DNA of 64,000 nt from Leisingera caerulea DSM 24564 (GTDB taxonomy: Bacteria > Pseudomonadota > Alphaproteobacteria > Rhodobacterales > Rhodobacteraceae): assembly GCF_000473325.1 (NCBI RefSeq), contig NZ_AXBI01000020.1:1-64000 (forward strand), given 5' to 3'. Both the position numbers and the translations under genes were made by a program. Of the stretch, positions 42,787 through 51,029 are shown one piece after another (position 1 is the stretch's first letter; each line of letters begins with the position of its first letter). The notes below the pieces were generated by a model. It had not been told where the DNA came from. It did not search any database and worked only from the letters and a program-made list of their open reading frames with translations.

Positions 42787-43707
42787 ATGACATCAATGAA
42801 TGCGGTTGCCGCGTGTAAAGCTAAGCCTGTAGGTCGTGGTGGACCGAAAGATGGCTTGCTGAGCCAGGAGGAGGAAGCCAGGCTGGCCTTGGCTTGGCAA
42901 AAGCACAAGGATTATGAGGCCCGCCAGCGCCTTGTCCTGGCCTTCGATCGCTTCCTGAGCAGCGAAGTTTCCGCATTTCTGCGAAAAATGCCCGTGGACA
43001 AGGCTATTGCAATGAAGGGGGACCTGAAAAGCGAAGCCGCCATTGGAATGATGAAGGCGGCCGACAAGTTTAACCCGGACAAAGGGTTCCGCTTCTCGAC
43101 GTATGCCCGCTGGTGGGTCCGCGCTGCGATGCAGGACTACATCATCTCGCAGCACAGCCTCGTGCGGATTGGCGGCTCGGGGCGCCTGCGCATGCTTTTC
43201 TTTAATCTGAGAAAAGTCATGAAAGCGATCGAGGCCAAGCATGAGAAAATCGGCGAGCGGCTGACCAACGATGCTCTTTCGCGCCTTGCCGCCGAGAAGC
43301 TGGGCGTCCCCGAGGATTTTGTGATTGCGTATGGTGCGCGGATTCTCGGCAGCGACGTCAGCCTGAACGTTCCGCTGAAAACCTCCAGCGAAGACGGGGG
43401 CGGCGGCGATTGGATGGATTTCCTGGAGGATGAGGCGCCTGACGCTGAAGCTGAGCTGATCAGCAGTAACTCTGGAAAGGTTGCCAGCGACCTCATCGAA
43501 ACCGCATTGCTCAGCCTTTCTGAGCGGGAGCGGGACGTGATCCGCCAGCGCAAGCTTCAGGAGGAGCGGCCGTCGACGCTCGAAGAACTCAGCGTGCAGT
43601 ATGGTCTTTCCCGTGAGCGGATCCGGCAGATCGAGGTGAGAGCTCTCGAGAAGATGAAGCGCGCAATCAAATCGGCCGGGCCCAGTTATCAGGATTTCGT
43701 GCCTTGA
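42787..43707 (+). CDS. RpoH-type (sigma32-like) RNA polymerase sigma factor
   Basis: A 306-aa sigma70-family protein of the heat-shock group. Region 2: SEAAIGMMKAADKFNPDKGF, then RFSTYARWWVRAAMQDYI and SQHSLVRIGGSGRLRMLFFN, which matches RpoH in the RpoH box area. Region 4: STLEELSVQYGLSRERIRQI, a normal HTH. The ATG at 42787 has AGAGGA seven bases upstream. TGCGAAAAA lies at 42739-42747. A private sigma factor on an accessory element could redirect host RNA polymerase to element promoters. Its promoter preference is unknown. Confidence 0.92.
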   Translation: MTSMNAVAACKAKPVGRGGPKDGLLSQEEEARLALAWQKHKDYEARQRLVLAFDRFLSSEVSAFLRKMPVDKAIAMKGDLKSEAAIGMMKAADKFNPDKGFRFSTYARWWVRAAMQDYIISQHSLVRIGGSGRLRMLFFNLRKVMKAIEAKHEKIGERLTNDALSRLAAEKLGVPEDFVIAYGARILGSDVSLNVPLKTSSEDGGGGDWMDFLEDEAPDAEAELISSNSGKVASDLIETALLSLSERERDVIRQRKLQEERPSTLEELSVQYGLSRERIRQIEVRALEKMKRAIKSAGPSYQDFVP

Positions 43708-43770
43708 ATTACAGGAGGCGGACATGAGCTGTCCGCCCTCGGAGCAGGCAGCGGCCCGACTTCCGCCGCC

Positions 43771-44085
43771 CTACTGCAGCTTGTCGAACATCTCAATGAT
43801 GGCGCTGCTGTCAGCCCTTGCAGAAAAGCCAGGCGCCTTGTCCGGAAGCCGCTTCAGTTTCCCTGAGGCCAGTCCGGAGCGAATGCAATTATCGCAGACA
43901 AGCGTCCCGTTTGCCGGAGGCTTGCCGGTAAACGCCAGAACCTCCATATCCGCCACTTCAGACCCGTAGTGCCCCACCAGGAGGTCTTCGGTCACTTCGG
44001 CCGCACAGCCGCGGCCTTGCGTGTTGTCCCGCGAGAAAATTACGGGATAAGACTTGCTGCACAAGCCGCATTTCACGGAACTCAT
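43771..44085 (-). CDS. Small Cys4 zinc-binding-like protein, 104 aa
   Basis: Two CxxC pairs, VKCGLCSKS and LVCDNCIRSG, about 50 residues apart, suggest one zinc site. GAGGTGG precedes the ATG at 44085. Not recognised further. Convergent with the sigma factor gene; a small hairpin GGCGGACA/TGTCCGCC (43716-43736) separates them. Confidence 0.65.
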   Translation of the reverse strand: MSSVKCGLCSKSYPVIFSRDNTQGRGCAAEVTEDLLVGHYGSEVADMEVLAFTGKPPANGTLVCDNCIRSGLASGKLKRLPDKAPGFSARADSSAIIEMFDKLQ

Positions 44086-44173
44086 CGTCCACCTCAATAC
44101 TTCATCGTCCCCCATAGTCGCATAGAAACACAGCGCGGTGGAGTTTTATTTTTCGCAAATTGCGCCGGACGTC

Positions 44174-44202
44174 TTTACAGTAATGTTTTTCGCAAATATT
44201 CT
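44174..44202 (+). promoter_or_regulatory. Strong sigma70-type promoter with embedded TTTTTCGCA
   Basis: TTTACA (44174-44179), 17 bases, TATTCT (44197-44202). The recurrent word occupies 44186-44194. Another copy is at 44149-44157. Confidence 0.6.
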
Positions 44203-44208
44203 AGCCTC

Positions 44209-44270
44209 ATCTGCCCAGGCAGACTGCCTCCTAATCCCCAACTGACCCGGACAGTGTCCGGGTCATTTTT
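44209..44270 (+). ncRNA. Candidate small RNA / attenuator leader of the mrr gene
   Basis: A transcript starting about 7 bases after the -10 would be near 62 bases. It has a 5' hairpin (TCTGCC/GGCAGA, 44210-44223), an unpaired stretch with CTGCCTCCTAATCCCC, which has an anti-Shine-Dalgarno CCTCC, and a strong terminator (GACCCGGA/TCCGGGTC then five T, to 44270). The Mrr gene starts 55 bases later, so this is either a stand-alone sRNA or an attenuated leader. Confidence 0.5.
44244..44270 (+). terminator. Terminator before mrr
   Basis: GACCCGGA, loop CAGTG, TCCGGGTC, then ATTTTT. Confidence 0.85.
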
Positions 44271-44324
44271 CCAGAGGCACTAATTGATTGCATCAAGGGG
44301 GCCAGGCTCCCGATGGAGAGTGGC

Positions 44325-45347
44325 ATGGCGCAGCTGGAGAAATCCGCGGCTACAGGTCTTTCAAAATTGCGCCGCGTCTGGATGGTCAGGCTTGACAGGA
44401 CAGCTGCGGCGGAAGCTCAGGCGCTTGAGACCGGGCTTGTTGTTTTTGACGCGGGCGTGCGCGCAGACCTGTCTGATCATCTCGAATTTGCCGATATCCT
44501 CGAAGAGGTCGCTGAGGCAAATCCTGGCGAGAGCCTGCGGCGGCAAGAAGCCTCGGCGCGGCAGCTCCATCTCCTGTTGCATGACATCCAGGCCGGGGAC
44601 CTTGCAATCTCCCCGCTGCGCACCAGCGGACGGCTGGCAGTGGGCGTCTTCCGCGGCGACACCGGAGTTGACCGGGACGGCAGGCCGGGCCGTATGGTTC
44701 AATGGCTGCGCAAGGATGTTCCCAGAAATCAGCTGATGCATGACCTTCTTTACTCGCTGGGCGCAAAGCAGAAGGTCTGTGAAATTGCGCGCAATGACGC
44801 GGCCAGGCGCATTGAGGCGGTTCTGGGCGGGAACGCAGATCCTGGCCCGGAAGGGGCTGGAGGGCTTCTGCCGGATGACCCGGATGAGCTGGAGAGCCTA
44901 CTGCGCCAGAGGGTCATGTCCCGCATGGGTGTGGTGTTCAGCGGGCACGCCCTGGCCGATCTCATCGGCGAAATTCTGAAAGTGCGCGGGTATCAGGTTC
45001 GGGTCTCGCCGCCCGGGCCGGATGGCGGCGTGGACATCTATGCAGGGAAAGGCGACCTGGGAGGTGACAGCCGCCTGATTGTCCAGGTCAAATCCGGAGA
45101 TCAGACGGCCGGGCATGAAACCCTGCAGCGCCTTGAGGGCGCTATGCGTGCGGCAAAGGCGCAGCAGGGGCTCCTGGTCAGCTGGGGCGGCTTTACCCGT
45201 CAGGTCGCCGCGCGCAGCGAACAGCTCTGGTATGAGGTCCGCATGTGGTCGGCCGCTGACGTTATGGATGAGTTCGTCGATTGCTATGACCGGCTGCCCC
45301 TGCACATCCGCGATACCATGCCCCTGCGCAAGGCTTGGCTCACGTGA
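44325..45347 (+). CDS. Mrr-family restriction endonuclease
   Basis: A 340-aa protein. The N-terminal domain (VWMVRLD ... VVFDAGVRADLSDHLEFAD ... GDLAISPLRTSGRLAVGVF) is the PUA/EVE-like sensor usual in Mrr-type proteins. The C-terminal PD-(D/E)xK core is DGGVDIYAGKGD followed by LIVQVKSG. Such enzymes cut modified foreign DNA. An ATG at 44325 has GGAG six bases upstream; 44313 is possible. Expression may depend on read-through of the 44270 terminator. It could defend the host against phages. Confidence 0.87.
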   Translation: MAQLEKSAATGLSKLRRVWMVRLDRTAAAEAQALETGLVVFDAGVRADLSDHLEFADILEEVAEANPGESLRRQEASARQLHLLLHDIQAGDLAISPLRTSGRLAVGVFRGDTGVDRDGRPGRMVQWLRKDVPRNQLMHDLLYSLGAKQKVCEIARNDAARRIEAVLGGNADPGPEGAGGLLPDDPDELESLLRQRVMSRMGVVFSGHALADLIGEILKVRGYQVRVSPPGPDGGVDIYAGKGDLGGDSRLIVQVKSGDQTAGHETLQRLEGAMRAAKAQQGLLVSWGGFTRQVAARSEQLWYEVRMWSAADVMDEFVDCYDRLPLHIRDTMPLRKAWLT

Positions 45348-45350
45348 TGG

Positions 45351-45860
45351 TCAGTAGCTCAGCTCTTCGGTCTTCGACGGAATCCGGATGATCTGCTGCG
45401 CCTTGCGGCTCGCCAGAACCTCCCTGAACTCACCGATGAGGTCATGCATGAACATGGGGCTGAAGGACCTGATCGGCACGTTGTGGCGCAGGCAGGTCGA
45501 CGTCTCGATGTAATCGAGATTGTAATCATTCATGCCAATAGACGCCTGGCGGCTGGGGTCCATCCCTACGCGCATGCATTCCTCGATCGGAACCGGCATC
45601 CGGTTGTCATGCTCGCGTGCCGTTTTGGTGGTGATCGGCAGGAGAAGGACGGCCGGCCCATCCTCGGTCTCTTCGCGCATCAGAACAACGCATGGCCTCA
45701 GCTTGTCGGACCGCGTATGACCGCGGGCGCTTTGCCATGACCAAAGGAATGGGTAGATGATCAAATCCCCTTCTGCGAGATCCATCCGGCTCTTGATCGC
45801 ACCGTTCCGGTTCTTTCCGGGCTCACAGTGTGCGTCTTGTTTCCTGATTTGCTCCGTCAT
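45351..45860 (-). CDS. MazF/PemK-like protein
   Basis: A 169-aa protein whose N-terminal half (LAEGDLIIYPFLWSWQSARG, SDKLRPCVVLMRE, VLLLPITTKT) follows the SH3-like barrel pattern of PemK/MazF toxins (G-D-[IV]-x ... R-P-x-V-V-L ... P-I-T). No antitoxin-like partner gene is adjacent, so a toxin role is uncertain. AAGGA precedes the ATG. It is convergent with mrr, the stops only four bases apart. AGCGAAAAA at 45926-45934 lies upstream. Confidence 0.5.
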   Translation of the reverse strand: MTEQIRKQDAHCEPGKNRNGAIKSRMDLAEGDLIIYPFLWSWQSARGHTRSDKLRPCVVLMREETEDGPAVLLLPITTKTAREHDNRMPVPIEECMRVGMDPSRQASIGMNDYNLDYIETSTCLRHNVPIRSFSPMFMHDLIGEFREVLASRKAQQIIRIPSKTEELSY

Positions 45861-45942
45861 GATGAATCCTTGGTGGACAGTGCGACAATGATAGCCCCCG
45901 TTCTAAAAATAGAAAAACAATAGTAAGCGAAAAAGTGAACAT

Positions 45943-46656
45943 CTAACTTACAAGTATTCGATTTTCATTGTCATTTTCCAGAAGGAGTCTGTGAAGGGCG
46001 ATACGTTGCGCGCGCTGCTCTTCCTGGGCGCTTTCAATGTCATCCAAATTCCGGATTTTGGAAAATCGCTTCAACGTTGCCGCCTGAAATCCACGGCAAG
46101 CTTCCGCTGAAGCTTCCGGGAGAGCCCGCAGAGGTTTCATGTTGTGGCGCGCCAGCGCAGAAGCCCATTGGGAAAAGCGCCCGCAGAGGCAGGCAACCGT
46201 GCCGGCCGTTACGGTCGCTGAAGCGATGGTCTCAGCCAGCGCGTCTTTGGCGCCTGCCGCCACGAGGTACAAGGTTAGCGTTTCCGCCTCCTCCAAGGTG
46301 TAGCGATGGAGATTGATCAGCGAGGAGGTCAGCAGCGGCAGGTTAGCGCCCCTGCCCTCCTGAACCGCCTTCACACCGTCATGGTAGAAGTGGCGCCAAT
46401 CCTCCGATGTGATCGCATCGGCCGCCTGGAGGCGGTCGGTCAGCTCTGTGAGCAAGTGCTGTGCCCGGGAGACATGGGTGAAAGGGTCGCCCAATGCTTC
46501 CGTTATACCCTGAACGCGAGCGGATCCAAGGGCAAGCGCCATGCGGAGGGCCTCGCCATGGGCATCGCGGGGTCTGTCCTCAAGAAGTTGGAGGCACCTT
46601 TTCTCATACTGTGCAGCTGATGCTTCTCCGAAAATCGGACCGTCCACTTGCAGCAT
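45943..46656 (-). CDS. Unknown helical protein, 237 aa
   Basis: Not recognised. All-helical, soluble, Ala/Leu-rich. AAGGAG lies 12 bases before the ATG at 46656, a rather long spacing. Last gene of a four-gene - strand operon with NADAR and HD genes. An upstream start at 46785 would run into the NADAR gene. Confidence 0.62.
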   Translation of the reverse strand: MLQVDGPIFGEASAAQYEKRCLQLLEDRPRDAHGEALRMALALGSARVQGITEALGDPFTHVSRAQHLLTELTDRLQAADAITSEDWRHFYHDGVKAVQEGRGANLPLLTSSLINLHRYTLEEAETLTLYLVAAGAKDALAETIASATVTAGTVACLCGRFSQWASALARHNMKPLRALPEASAEACRGFQAATLKRFSKIRNLDDIESAQEEQRAQRIALHRLLLENDNENRILVS

Positions 46657-46675
46657 ATCCGAATTTTTCTCCTTT

Positions 46676-47293
46676 TCAGAGGTCAAGCGATGTCTGCCAG
46701 CCTTTAGCCGAATTGATGCGAGGAACATCCACCACTTCGATTTTCCGGTCAAGGAGCCTGTAGTCCGGGATCTCGGGAGGAGCAACAGTCAGAACGCAGA
46801 AATCAGGGTCATTTCGCAATTCCAGGCGATGCCCCATGTGAAGCCGCCCAAGGGCATTCACACCGCGCAGCCGTCCGGAGCCAATTGGCTTCGCGCCCCA
46901 GAAATCATCACGCAGCGATTTCTCCACGATGGGCATGTCTGCGCTTTGGTCATAAAGCGGCTGCAGGCGAACCGCATTGAAGGCGTGCCGCAACTGAATG
47001 CAATGCCGCATGATGGGGATGTTGACCCGATGCCAGTCCTCCCGGGTCTGCGAGATGAACTCGTAGGCTTTCCGCTTGGCCTTGATGGGAGACTTCACCG
47101 CCAGGATCTGCTCTTGAATGTCAGGACGGTGCGGAAAGCGCATGGCCTGGTAGTGATGCTCGCTCGACAAAACCGCAACATCACCGATCTGAAATCCATA
47201 GCCTGAGGCCATGTTGGAGAAGGGGCCGAACGTATCGCGGACGCGATGGAAGACAGCGCATTCGGCTTCGGAATACTCACGGATGCTCAGCAT
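46676..47293 (-). CDS. NADAR-family protein (YbiA-like N-glycosidase)
   Basis: A 205-aa NADAR domain: FGPFSNMASGY, LSSEHHYQAMRFPH, KSPIKAKRKAYEF, REDWHRVNIPIMRHC, VEKSLRDDFWGAKP, and GVNALGRLHMGHRLEL are the conserved blocks. Family members cleave N-glycosidic bonds; some remove ADP-ribose from guanine and oppose DarT-type toxins, others act on riboflavin intermediates. No DarT gene is nearby. The operon partners are an HD hydrolase and two unknowns. Confidence 0.88.
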   Translation of the reverse strand: MLSIREYSEAECAVFHRVRDTFGPFSNMASGYGFQIGDVAVLSSEHHYQAMRFPHRPDIQEQILAVKSPIKAKRKAYEFISQTREDWHRVNIPIMRHCIQLRHAFNAVRLQPLYDQSADMPIVEKSLRDDFWGAKPIGSGRLRGVNALGRLHMGHRLELRNDPDFCVLTVAPPEIPDYRLLDRKIEVVDVPRINSAKGWQTSLDL

Positions 47294-47296
47294 TTT

Positions 47297-47941
47297 TCAC
47301 ATCACCGGTTGAGGTTCCGGGGCCGCCTCGGCGGACCTCGAAATGAAGGCCGAGAGCGCGTCCCTATCGATGCCGGAGAAGAGCGCCCCCTCGAAATCCC
47401 TGTAGATGGGCGTGAGGGTAGCCAAGTGGCTCTCCAGCTGCAAAAGGACCTGCTTTGGCTTGCTGACCTCATATGCCATCTCCCGAAGTCCGGGAAAATC
47501 AATTGTGAACTCAGCCATGAACTCATCGGGCTGTGGTGAGCCCTCGCAGAATGCATCGGCGTCAAAGGCTGGCCAGGCGGCAAGGATCGGCATCATGCGC
47601 TCCATCAGCCCGGCCTGATCCGCCTGCTTTTGCCCCCTGAACATCCGGCCGAAGATTCCGCGCTGCTCAGCGCCGGCAGACCTGGAGAGCGAAGCCAGAA
47701 ACACGGCGGGATCCGCATCCGGCAGCACACCCGCCATGGCCAGGGTGCGCGCCGCGGTGAGCTGCACGCCAAAGGCGAGCCTGCGCTCGGCGTCGGACAA
47801 GGCGGACAGATGCGGCCGGTTGTCCGTGGTGCGAAGGAAGCCGGTGCGCAAGCCATTGACCCTTTGCAAGACCTTCAGGCTCACATGGCGCAATGTTTGC
47901 TGATCGATAGTGTCGAAAGGGTCAGTCGCCGGGAATACCAT
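47297..47941 (-). CDS. Unknown helical protein, 214 aa
   Basis: Not recognised. Helical, with acidic and hydrophobic stretches, no membrane span. The ATG at 47941 has AAGGAG six bases upstream; a GTG at 47956 overlapping the upstream stop is less likely. Second gene of the HD/NADAR operon, followed after 3 bases by the NADAR gene. Confidence 0.65.
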   Translation of the reverse strand: MVFPATDPFDTIDQQTLRHVSLKVLQRVNGLRTGFLRTTDNRPHLSALSDAERRLAFGVQLTAARTLAMAGVLPDADPAVFLASLSRSAGAEQRGIFGRMFRGQKQADQAGLMERMMPILAAWPAFDADAFCEGSPQPDEFMAEFTIDFPGLREMAYEVSKPKQVLLQLESHLATLTPIYRDFEGALFSGIDRDALSAFISRSAEAAPEPQPVM

Positions 47942-47952
47942 TTCCATCTCCT

Positions 47953-48708
47953 TCACATGCCGGGGTAATCAAATGCGGGTTTTCGCTTTTCCATGAGATC
48001 GAGGTGTGCGCGCGCCTGGTCGGCGTGCCGCTCGAGCAGCTGTGAGATCCCTGGATCCCGCGCAGGAAGATGTTCAACGCAATGCAGGAACATCTCGAAG
48101 AATTCCTGCCGCGCCTGACGGGCATTCAGGCCCCGGATACGGACGCCCAGCTCGGTCAGCGCAGGGTCCTCTTTCCAGATCAGATCCTTGCCCGCACTGC
48201 GGGCCGGTTCGCAGATCGCCGCGTCGCGCTCGTCCAGCCGGATCCTGCGGTCGATCAGCTTTATCTGGATTTTCTGAATGTCCACATTCTTCGGGGACAG
48301 CCCGAAGGCTTCAATGATCACCGCCTGGGAGCGGTCCTCATAAGTGCGGAATGCCGGCATCAGCTCCTTGAGAGGTGTTGCCATATCCCCGAAGTAGGCT
48401 TCCGAGGCGTCGTGCAGCAGCAGGGCAAGCGCATCCTCCCGCATCACGATCAGGCCGTTCTCGATGGCCCATTGCGTCATAAGAACGGAGTGCTCGGAAA
48501 CGGAAAGGAAATCGCACTCCTCGACCAGCTGGCCATTGTACCTGCAGCATCGTGACAGCCCGGCGCCGATATCGCGAATGGACACATCGCGCGGCGATGG
48601 ATGCTTGATAGACCACATGCCGCCGGTCGATGTCGCTAGCCAGGGGCCGCGATCCGCCACAGGCAGCGATGTGATGTCGTCGAAGGGATCCGGATTATGG
48701 ATGCTCAT
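47953..48708 (-). CDS. HD-domain phosphohydrolase (YfbR/phage type)
   Basis: A 251-aa HD hydrolase: FLSVSEHSVLMTQWA supplies the first His, ALALLLHDASEAYFGDMATP the HD pair. This is the pattern of dNMP 5'-nucleotidase-type and phage-encoded phosphohydrolases. It should cleave phosphates from nucleotides. First gene of the operon that includes NADAR, consistent with nucleotide-metabolism or anti-phage roles. TTTTTTCGCATC (48755-48744 on the - strand) is upstream. Confidence 0.85.
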   Translation of the reverse strand: MSIHNPDPFDDITSLPVADRGPWLATSTGGMWSIKHPSPRDVSIRDIGAGLSRCCRYNGQLVEECDFLSVSEHSVLMTQWAIENGLIVMREDALALLLHDASEAYFGDMATPLKELMPAFRTYEDRSQAVIIEAFGLSPKNVDIQKIQIKLIDRRIRLDERDAAICEPARSAGKDLIWKEDPALTELGVRIRGLNARQARQEFFEMFLHCVEHLPARDPGISQLLERHADQARAHLDLMEKRKPAFDYPGM

Positions 48709-48832
48709 AGCATTTTCCTTTCCCTCAGATTTTATGAGGGAGATGCGAAAAAATCACACAAGGAAAGAAATTTGGGTTTTTCCGGCAATCTGTATATTCT
48801 CCCGAAGAACGAAATCCGGAGATTGCCGCACC

Positions 48833-49321
48833 ATGCTGACCGGTCGTGATTGCGATGTTGGGCAGCTCGAAGAACTGCTGGCGGGGCAGCTGGAGGCTGG
48901 CTCCCTCGGGATTGGTGCGTTCCGCGATGGGAGTGACGCGGCCGATCCGCTTGCATGGGCGGTCCAGGCCCGGAAGCTGCTGGGGGACCGGGTCAGGATT
49001 TACGGGTTCTGGTGCTTTGAAAACCCGGCTGCAACGGTCATGGGGGAGCTTCGCGAGCGCCATGATTTTGCGGTCATAGACCGGAAATGGATTCTGGATC
49101 TTTGGGTGCGCCGCTTCTACTCCGGGGAAGGATCCGGATGGGTGGATCTCGATGATGAAGAAGGATACGCCGCGGCGCAGGCGCTCTACGGGGACCCGGA
49201 GACCTGGGAGCGCGATCTGGATATGGAATACCGTGCAGATCATCAGATCGGTCCGGGGCATACTCCGATGCCCACCGGGCTGTCAGGCTCTGAAGGCATG
49301 GATGCAGAATTCTCAGCTTGA
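48833..49321 (+). CDS. Unknown protein, 162 aa
   Basis: Not recognised. Acidic; MLTGRDCDVGQLEELLAGQL at the start, then RIYGFWCFENPAATVMGELR. GGAG lies 11 bases upstream. Divergent from the HD gene, with TGCGAAAAA at 48744-48752 between them. Its stop overlaps a possible TTG start of the WGR gene. Confidence 0.6.
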   Translation: MLTGRDCDVGQLEELLAGQLEAGSLGIGAFRDGSDAADPLAWAVQARKLLGDRVRIYGFWCFENPAATVMGELRERHDFAVIDRKWILDLWVRRFYSGEGSGWVDLDDEEGYAAAQALYGDPETWERDLDMEYRADHQIGPGHTPMPTGLSGSEGMDAEFSA

Positions 49322-49353
49322 CGGGGGAGAGTTCCGCATTCCATGATTCAACC

Positions 49354-49563
49354 ATGGATTTTCCAAGCGACATGCTCTTGTACCGGGTGAACCCTGAGAG
49401 AAAAGAACGACGGTTCTATCGTCTCAGGATTTTGCGGAGCCTGTTTGGTGAACCCCAGCTCATGCGGGAGTGGGGGCGCATTGGGCAGCCCGGACGGATC
49501 CTCTTTGAAACATTCAGGTATCCGGACCAGGCGGAAATGGCATTCTGTGTTCTGGCTCGGTAA
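49354..49563 (+). CDS. Stand-alone WGR domain protein, 69 aa
   Basis: A nearly complete WGR domain and nothing else: LLYRVNPERKERRFYRLRIL, then MREWGRIGQPGRILFETF. WGR domains bind nucleic acid ends (as in PARP-type and ligase proteins). A TTG at 49318 that overlaps the upstream stop would add 12 residues; neither start has a strong ribosome-binding site. It may work with the WGR-ligase at 38891. Confidence 0.75.
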   Translation: MDFPSDMLLYRVNPERKERRFYRLRILRSLFGEPQLMREWGRIGQPGRILFETFRYPDQAEMAFCVLAR

Positions 49564-49730
49564 AAGCTCAGACGCGGATACCGCCGCATCTTTGCGCATT
49601 CGCCACATGCGAAAGCGGAGCCATCCCGCTTCCGCCCTGGGAGCAGGGCCTTCGACATCATCGAAGATCCGCTTTCCAGCATTTTGCTATCTGAGAGCGC
49701 CGGACCTGCGCATGAGCGTCTTGTGTCAGG

Positions 49731-50249
49731 CTATGCAGCTTCACCTGATGCAAGATGAAGCTCAATTTCCGGTATCGGCTGCAGGTGCAGTTCCTGGCCG
49801 ACCAGGATGGTCTTCAGGTGACGCATCAATGGCAGGGCATCCTCTTCAGACAGTTCCTGCTCGCCATTGAGCGGAAACACGATGACCTGGTCGCTGAGCG
49901 CCATATCGGAGGCCAGCTTGCCGCTCTCTTCCCGGAGTGCGAATTGCAGCTGATCAATGTCCAGAAATGCAGGTTCCTGCCAATGCGCAGCCAGCGCCGC
50001 CGTATGCCCTGACCCATCCGTTTGGGCAAACCAAGTGACGGGCGAAGAAATCGCACCGGAATGGATTTTCCGCACTGTTCGGCTCAATCCGAACCGCAGC
50101 CGAAGCTGCGGGCTGAAGCGGATCCGGTGCCAGTTCCCGGAAACCGTTCCATCGAGCTGCAGAGTGCGGCTGCTGAGGGCGGGAGCCGGGCTGGCGCCTG
50201 CAGGACGCTCCCTTATCTCCCGAGGCAGGTGAATGACCTCACCGTCCAT
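49731..50249 (-). CDS. Unknown protein, 172 aa
   Basis: Not recognised. Beta-rich centre (LQLDGTVSGNWHRIRFSPQL) and acidic C-terminus. CAGGAGG lies 11 bases before the ATG at 50249. The promoter at 50292-50320 carries a copy of the recurrent word. Confidence 0.65.
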   Translation of the reverse strand: MDGEVIHLPREIRERPAGASPAPALSSRTLQLDGTVSGNWHRIRFSPQLRLRFGLSRTVRKIHSGAISSPVTWFAQTDGSGHTAALAAHWQEPAFLDIDQLQFALREESGKLASDMALSDQVIVFPLNGEQELSEEDALPLMRHLKTILVGQELHLQPIPEIELHLASGEAA

Positions 50250-50291
50250 TGTTTCGGATACCTCCTGCCTTCGGCTGGCTGACTTGCGACC

Positions 50292-50320
50292 AATATGCAA
50301 TTTCGCAAATTCAGCGGCAA
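50292..50320 (-). promoter_or_regulatory. Promoter with TTTGCGAAA in the spacer
   Basis: On the - strand: TTGCCG (50320-50315), 17 bases, CATATT (50297-50292). TTTGCGAAA lies in the spacer. Confidence 0.5.
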
Positions 50321-50346
50321 CCGGCCGGCAGGGGGCTGGAAGCTGT

Positions 50347-50976
50347 TTATCGGCTTCCGCCCCAGGTTATCCACATTCCTGCGTAGAGCCCTTGCGGCGG
50401 CGCGGGGCGGGCGCCATCAGGGCGCCGCGGCTCCATGGCCTGGCGGTAGCGTTCTGCCGTCAGCGGATTAACCAGGGTGATTGAGCTGACCTGAGGATGA
50501 TCGTTCAGGACCTTGAAGAAATCCGGATCCTTTCGGATTTCCCTGCTGAAGCCGCGGCCGCCACCGATTGGATAGCGCATGGACACAAAATCATCGCCTT
50601 GCTCGTTGAGGCTGGAGTATTCAGGCTGGCCAAATCTTTTCTGCGGGAAAATTCGGCCCATGTGTCTGGCCATCAGCGCCTCCAGCCCCTTGTCCCCGAA
50701 GATCAGGCCGTAGTCCTTAACGGGGAACTCATCCGGATCAAAGAATAGAAGAATTTCATGAACCGGGTCTTCATCTGTAGCCCCGTCATACCACTCCGGA
50801 GTGCGCCGCTCGTATAGAACCGGTGTAATCTCGATCGATGTGACACCATGAGCGCGGAGCGTCTCCTGGTTTGCATATGGCGGATACCCGATGGAATAGA
50901 GCGGCGCCGTAAGTGGAGCCAGCTCGAAAAAAATCAGATCGTCTGGGCTTGCGGGATAATTTTCCGGGAACAACAT
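50347..50976 (-). CDS. Unknown protein, about 209 aa, unusual start
   Basis: Not recognised; FFELAPLTAPLYSIGYPPYA near the start. AAGGAGG is present, but the next in-frame codon at normal spacing is ATC, not ATG. The first in-frame ATG (50976) is 27 bases away, and an in-frame TTG lies upstream of the Shine-Dalgarno. The true start is thus unclear. A perfect DnaA-box sequence inside its 3' end is probably coincidental. Confidence 0.6.
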   Translation of the reverse strand: MLFPENYPASPDDLIFFELAPLTAPLYSIGYPPYANQETLRAHGVTSIEITPVLYERRTPEWYDGATDEDPVHEILLFFDPDEFPVKDYGLIFGDKGLEALMARHMGRIFPQKRFGQPEYSSLNEQGDDFVSMRYPIGGGRGFSREIRKDPDFFKVLNDHPQVSSITLVNPLTAERYRQAMEPRRPDGARPAPPQGLYAGMWITWGGSR

Positions 50977-51029
50977 GAGTGTGATTTCGCCATTGATTGA
51001 GGTCCTCCTTACGATCAAACAGGAGCACC

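Noticed and set aside
45351..45860. A full MazEF-type toxin-antitoxin pair
   Set aside because: The toxin-like fold is plausible but no antitoxin-like gene is next to it.
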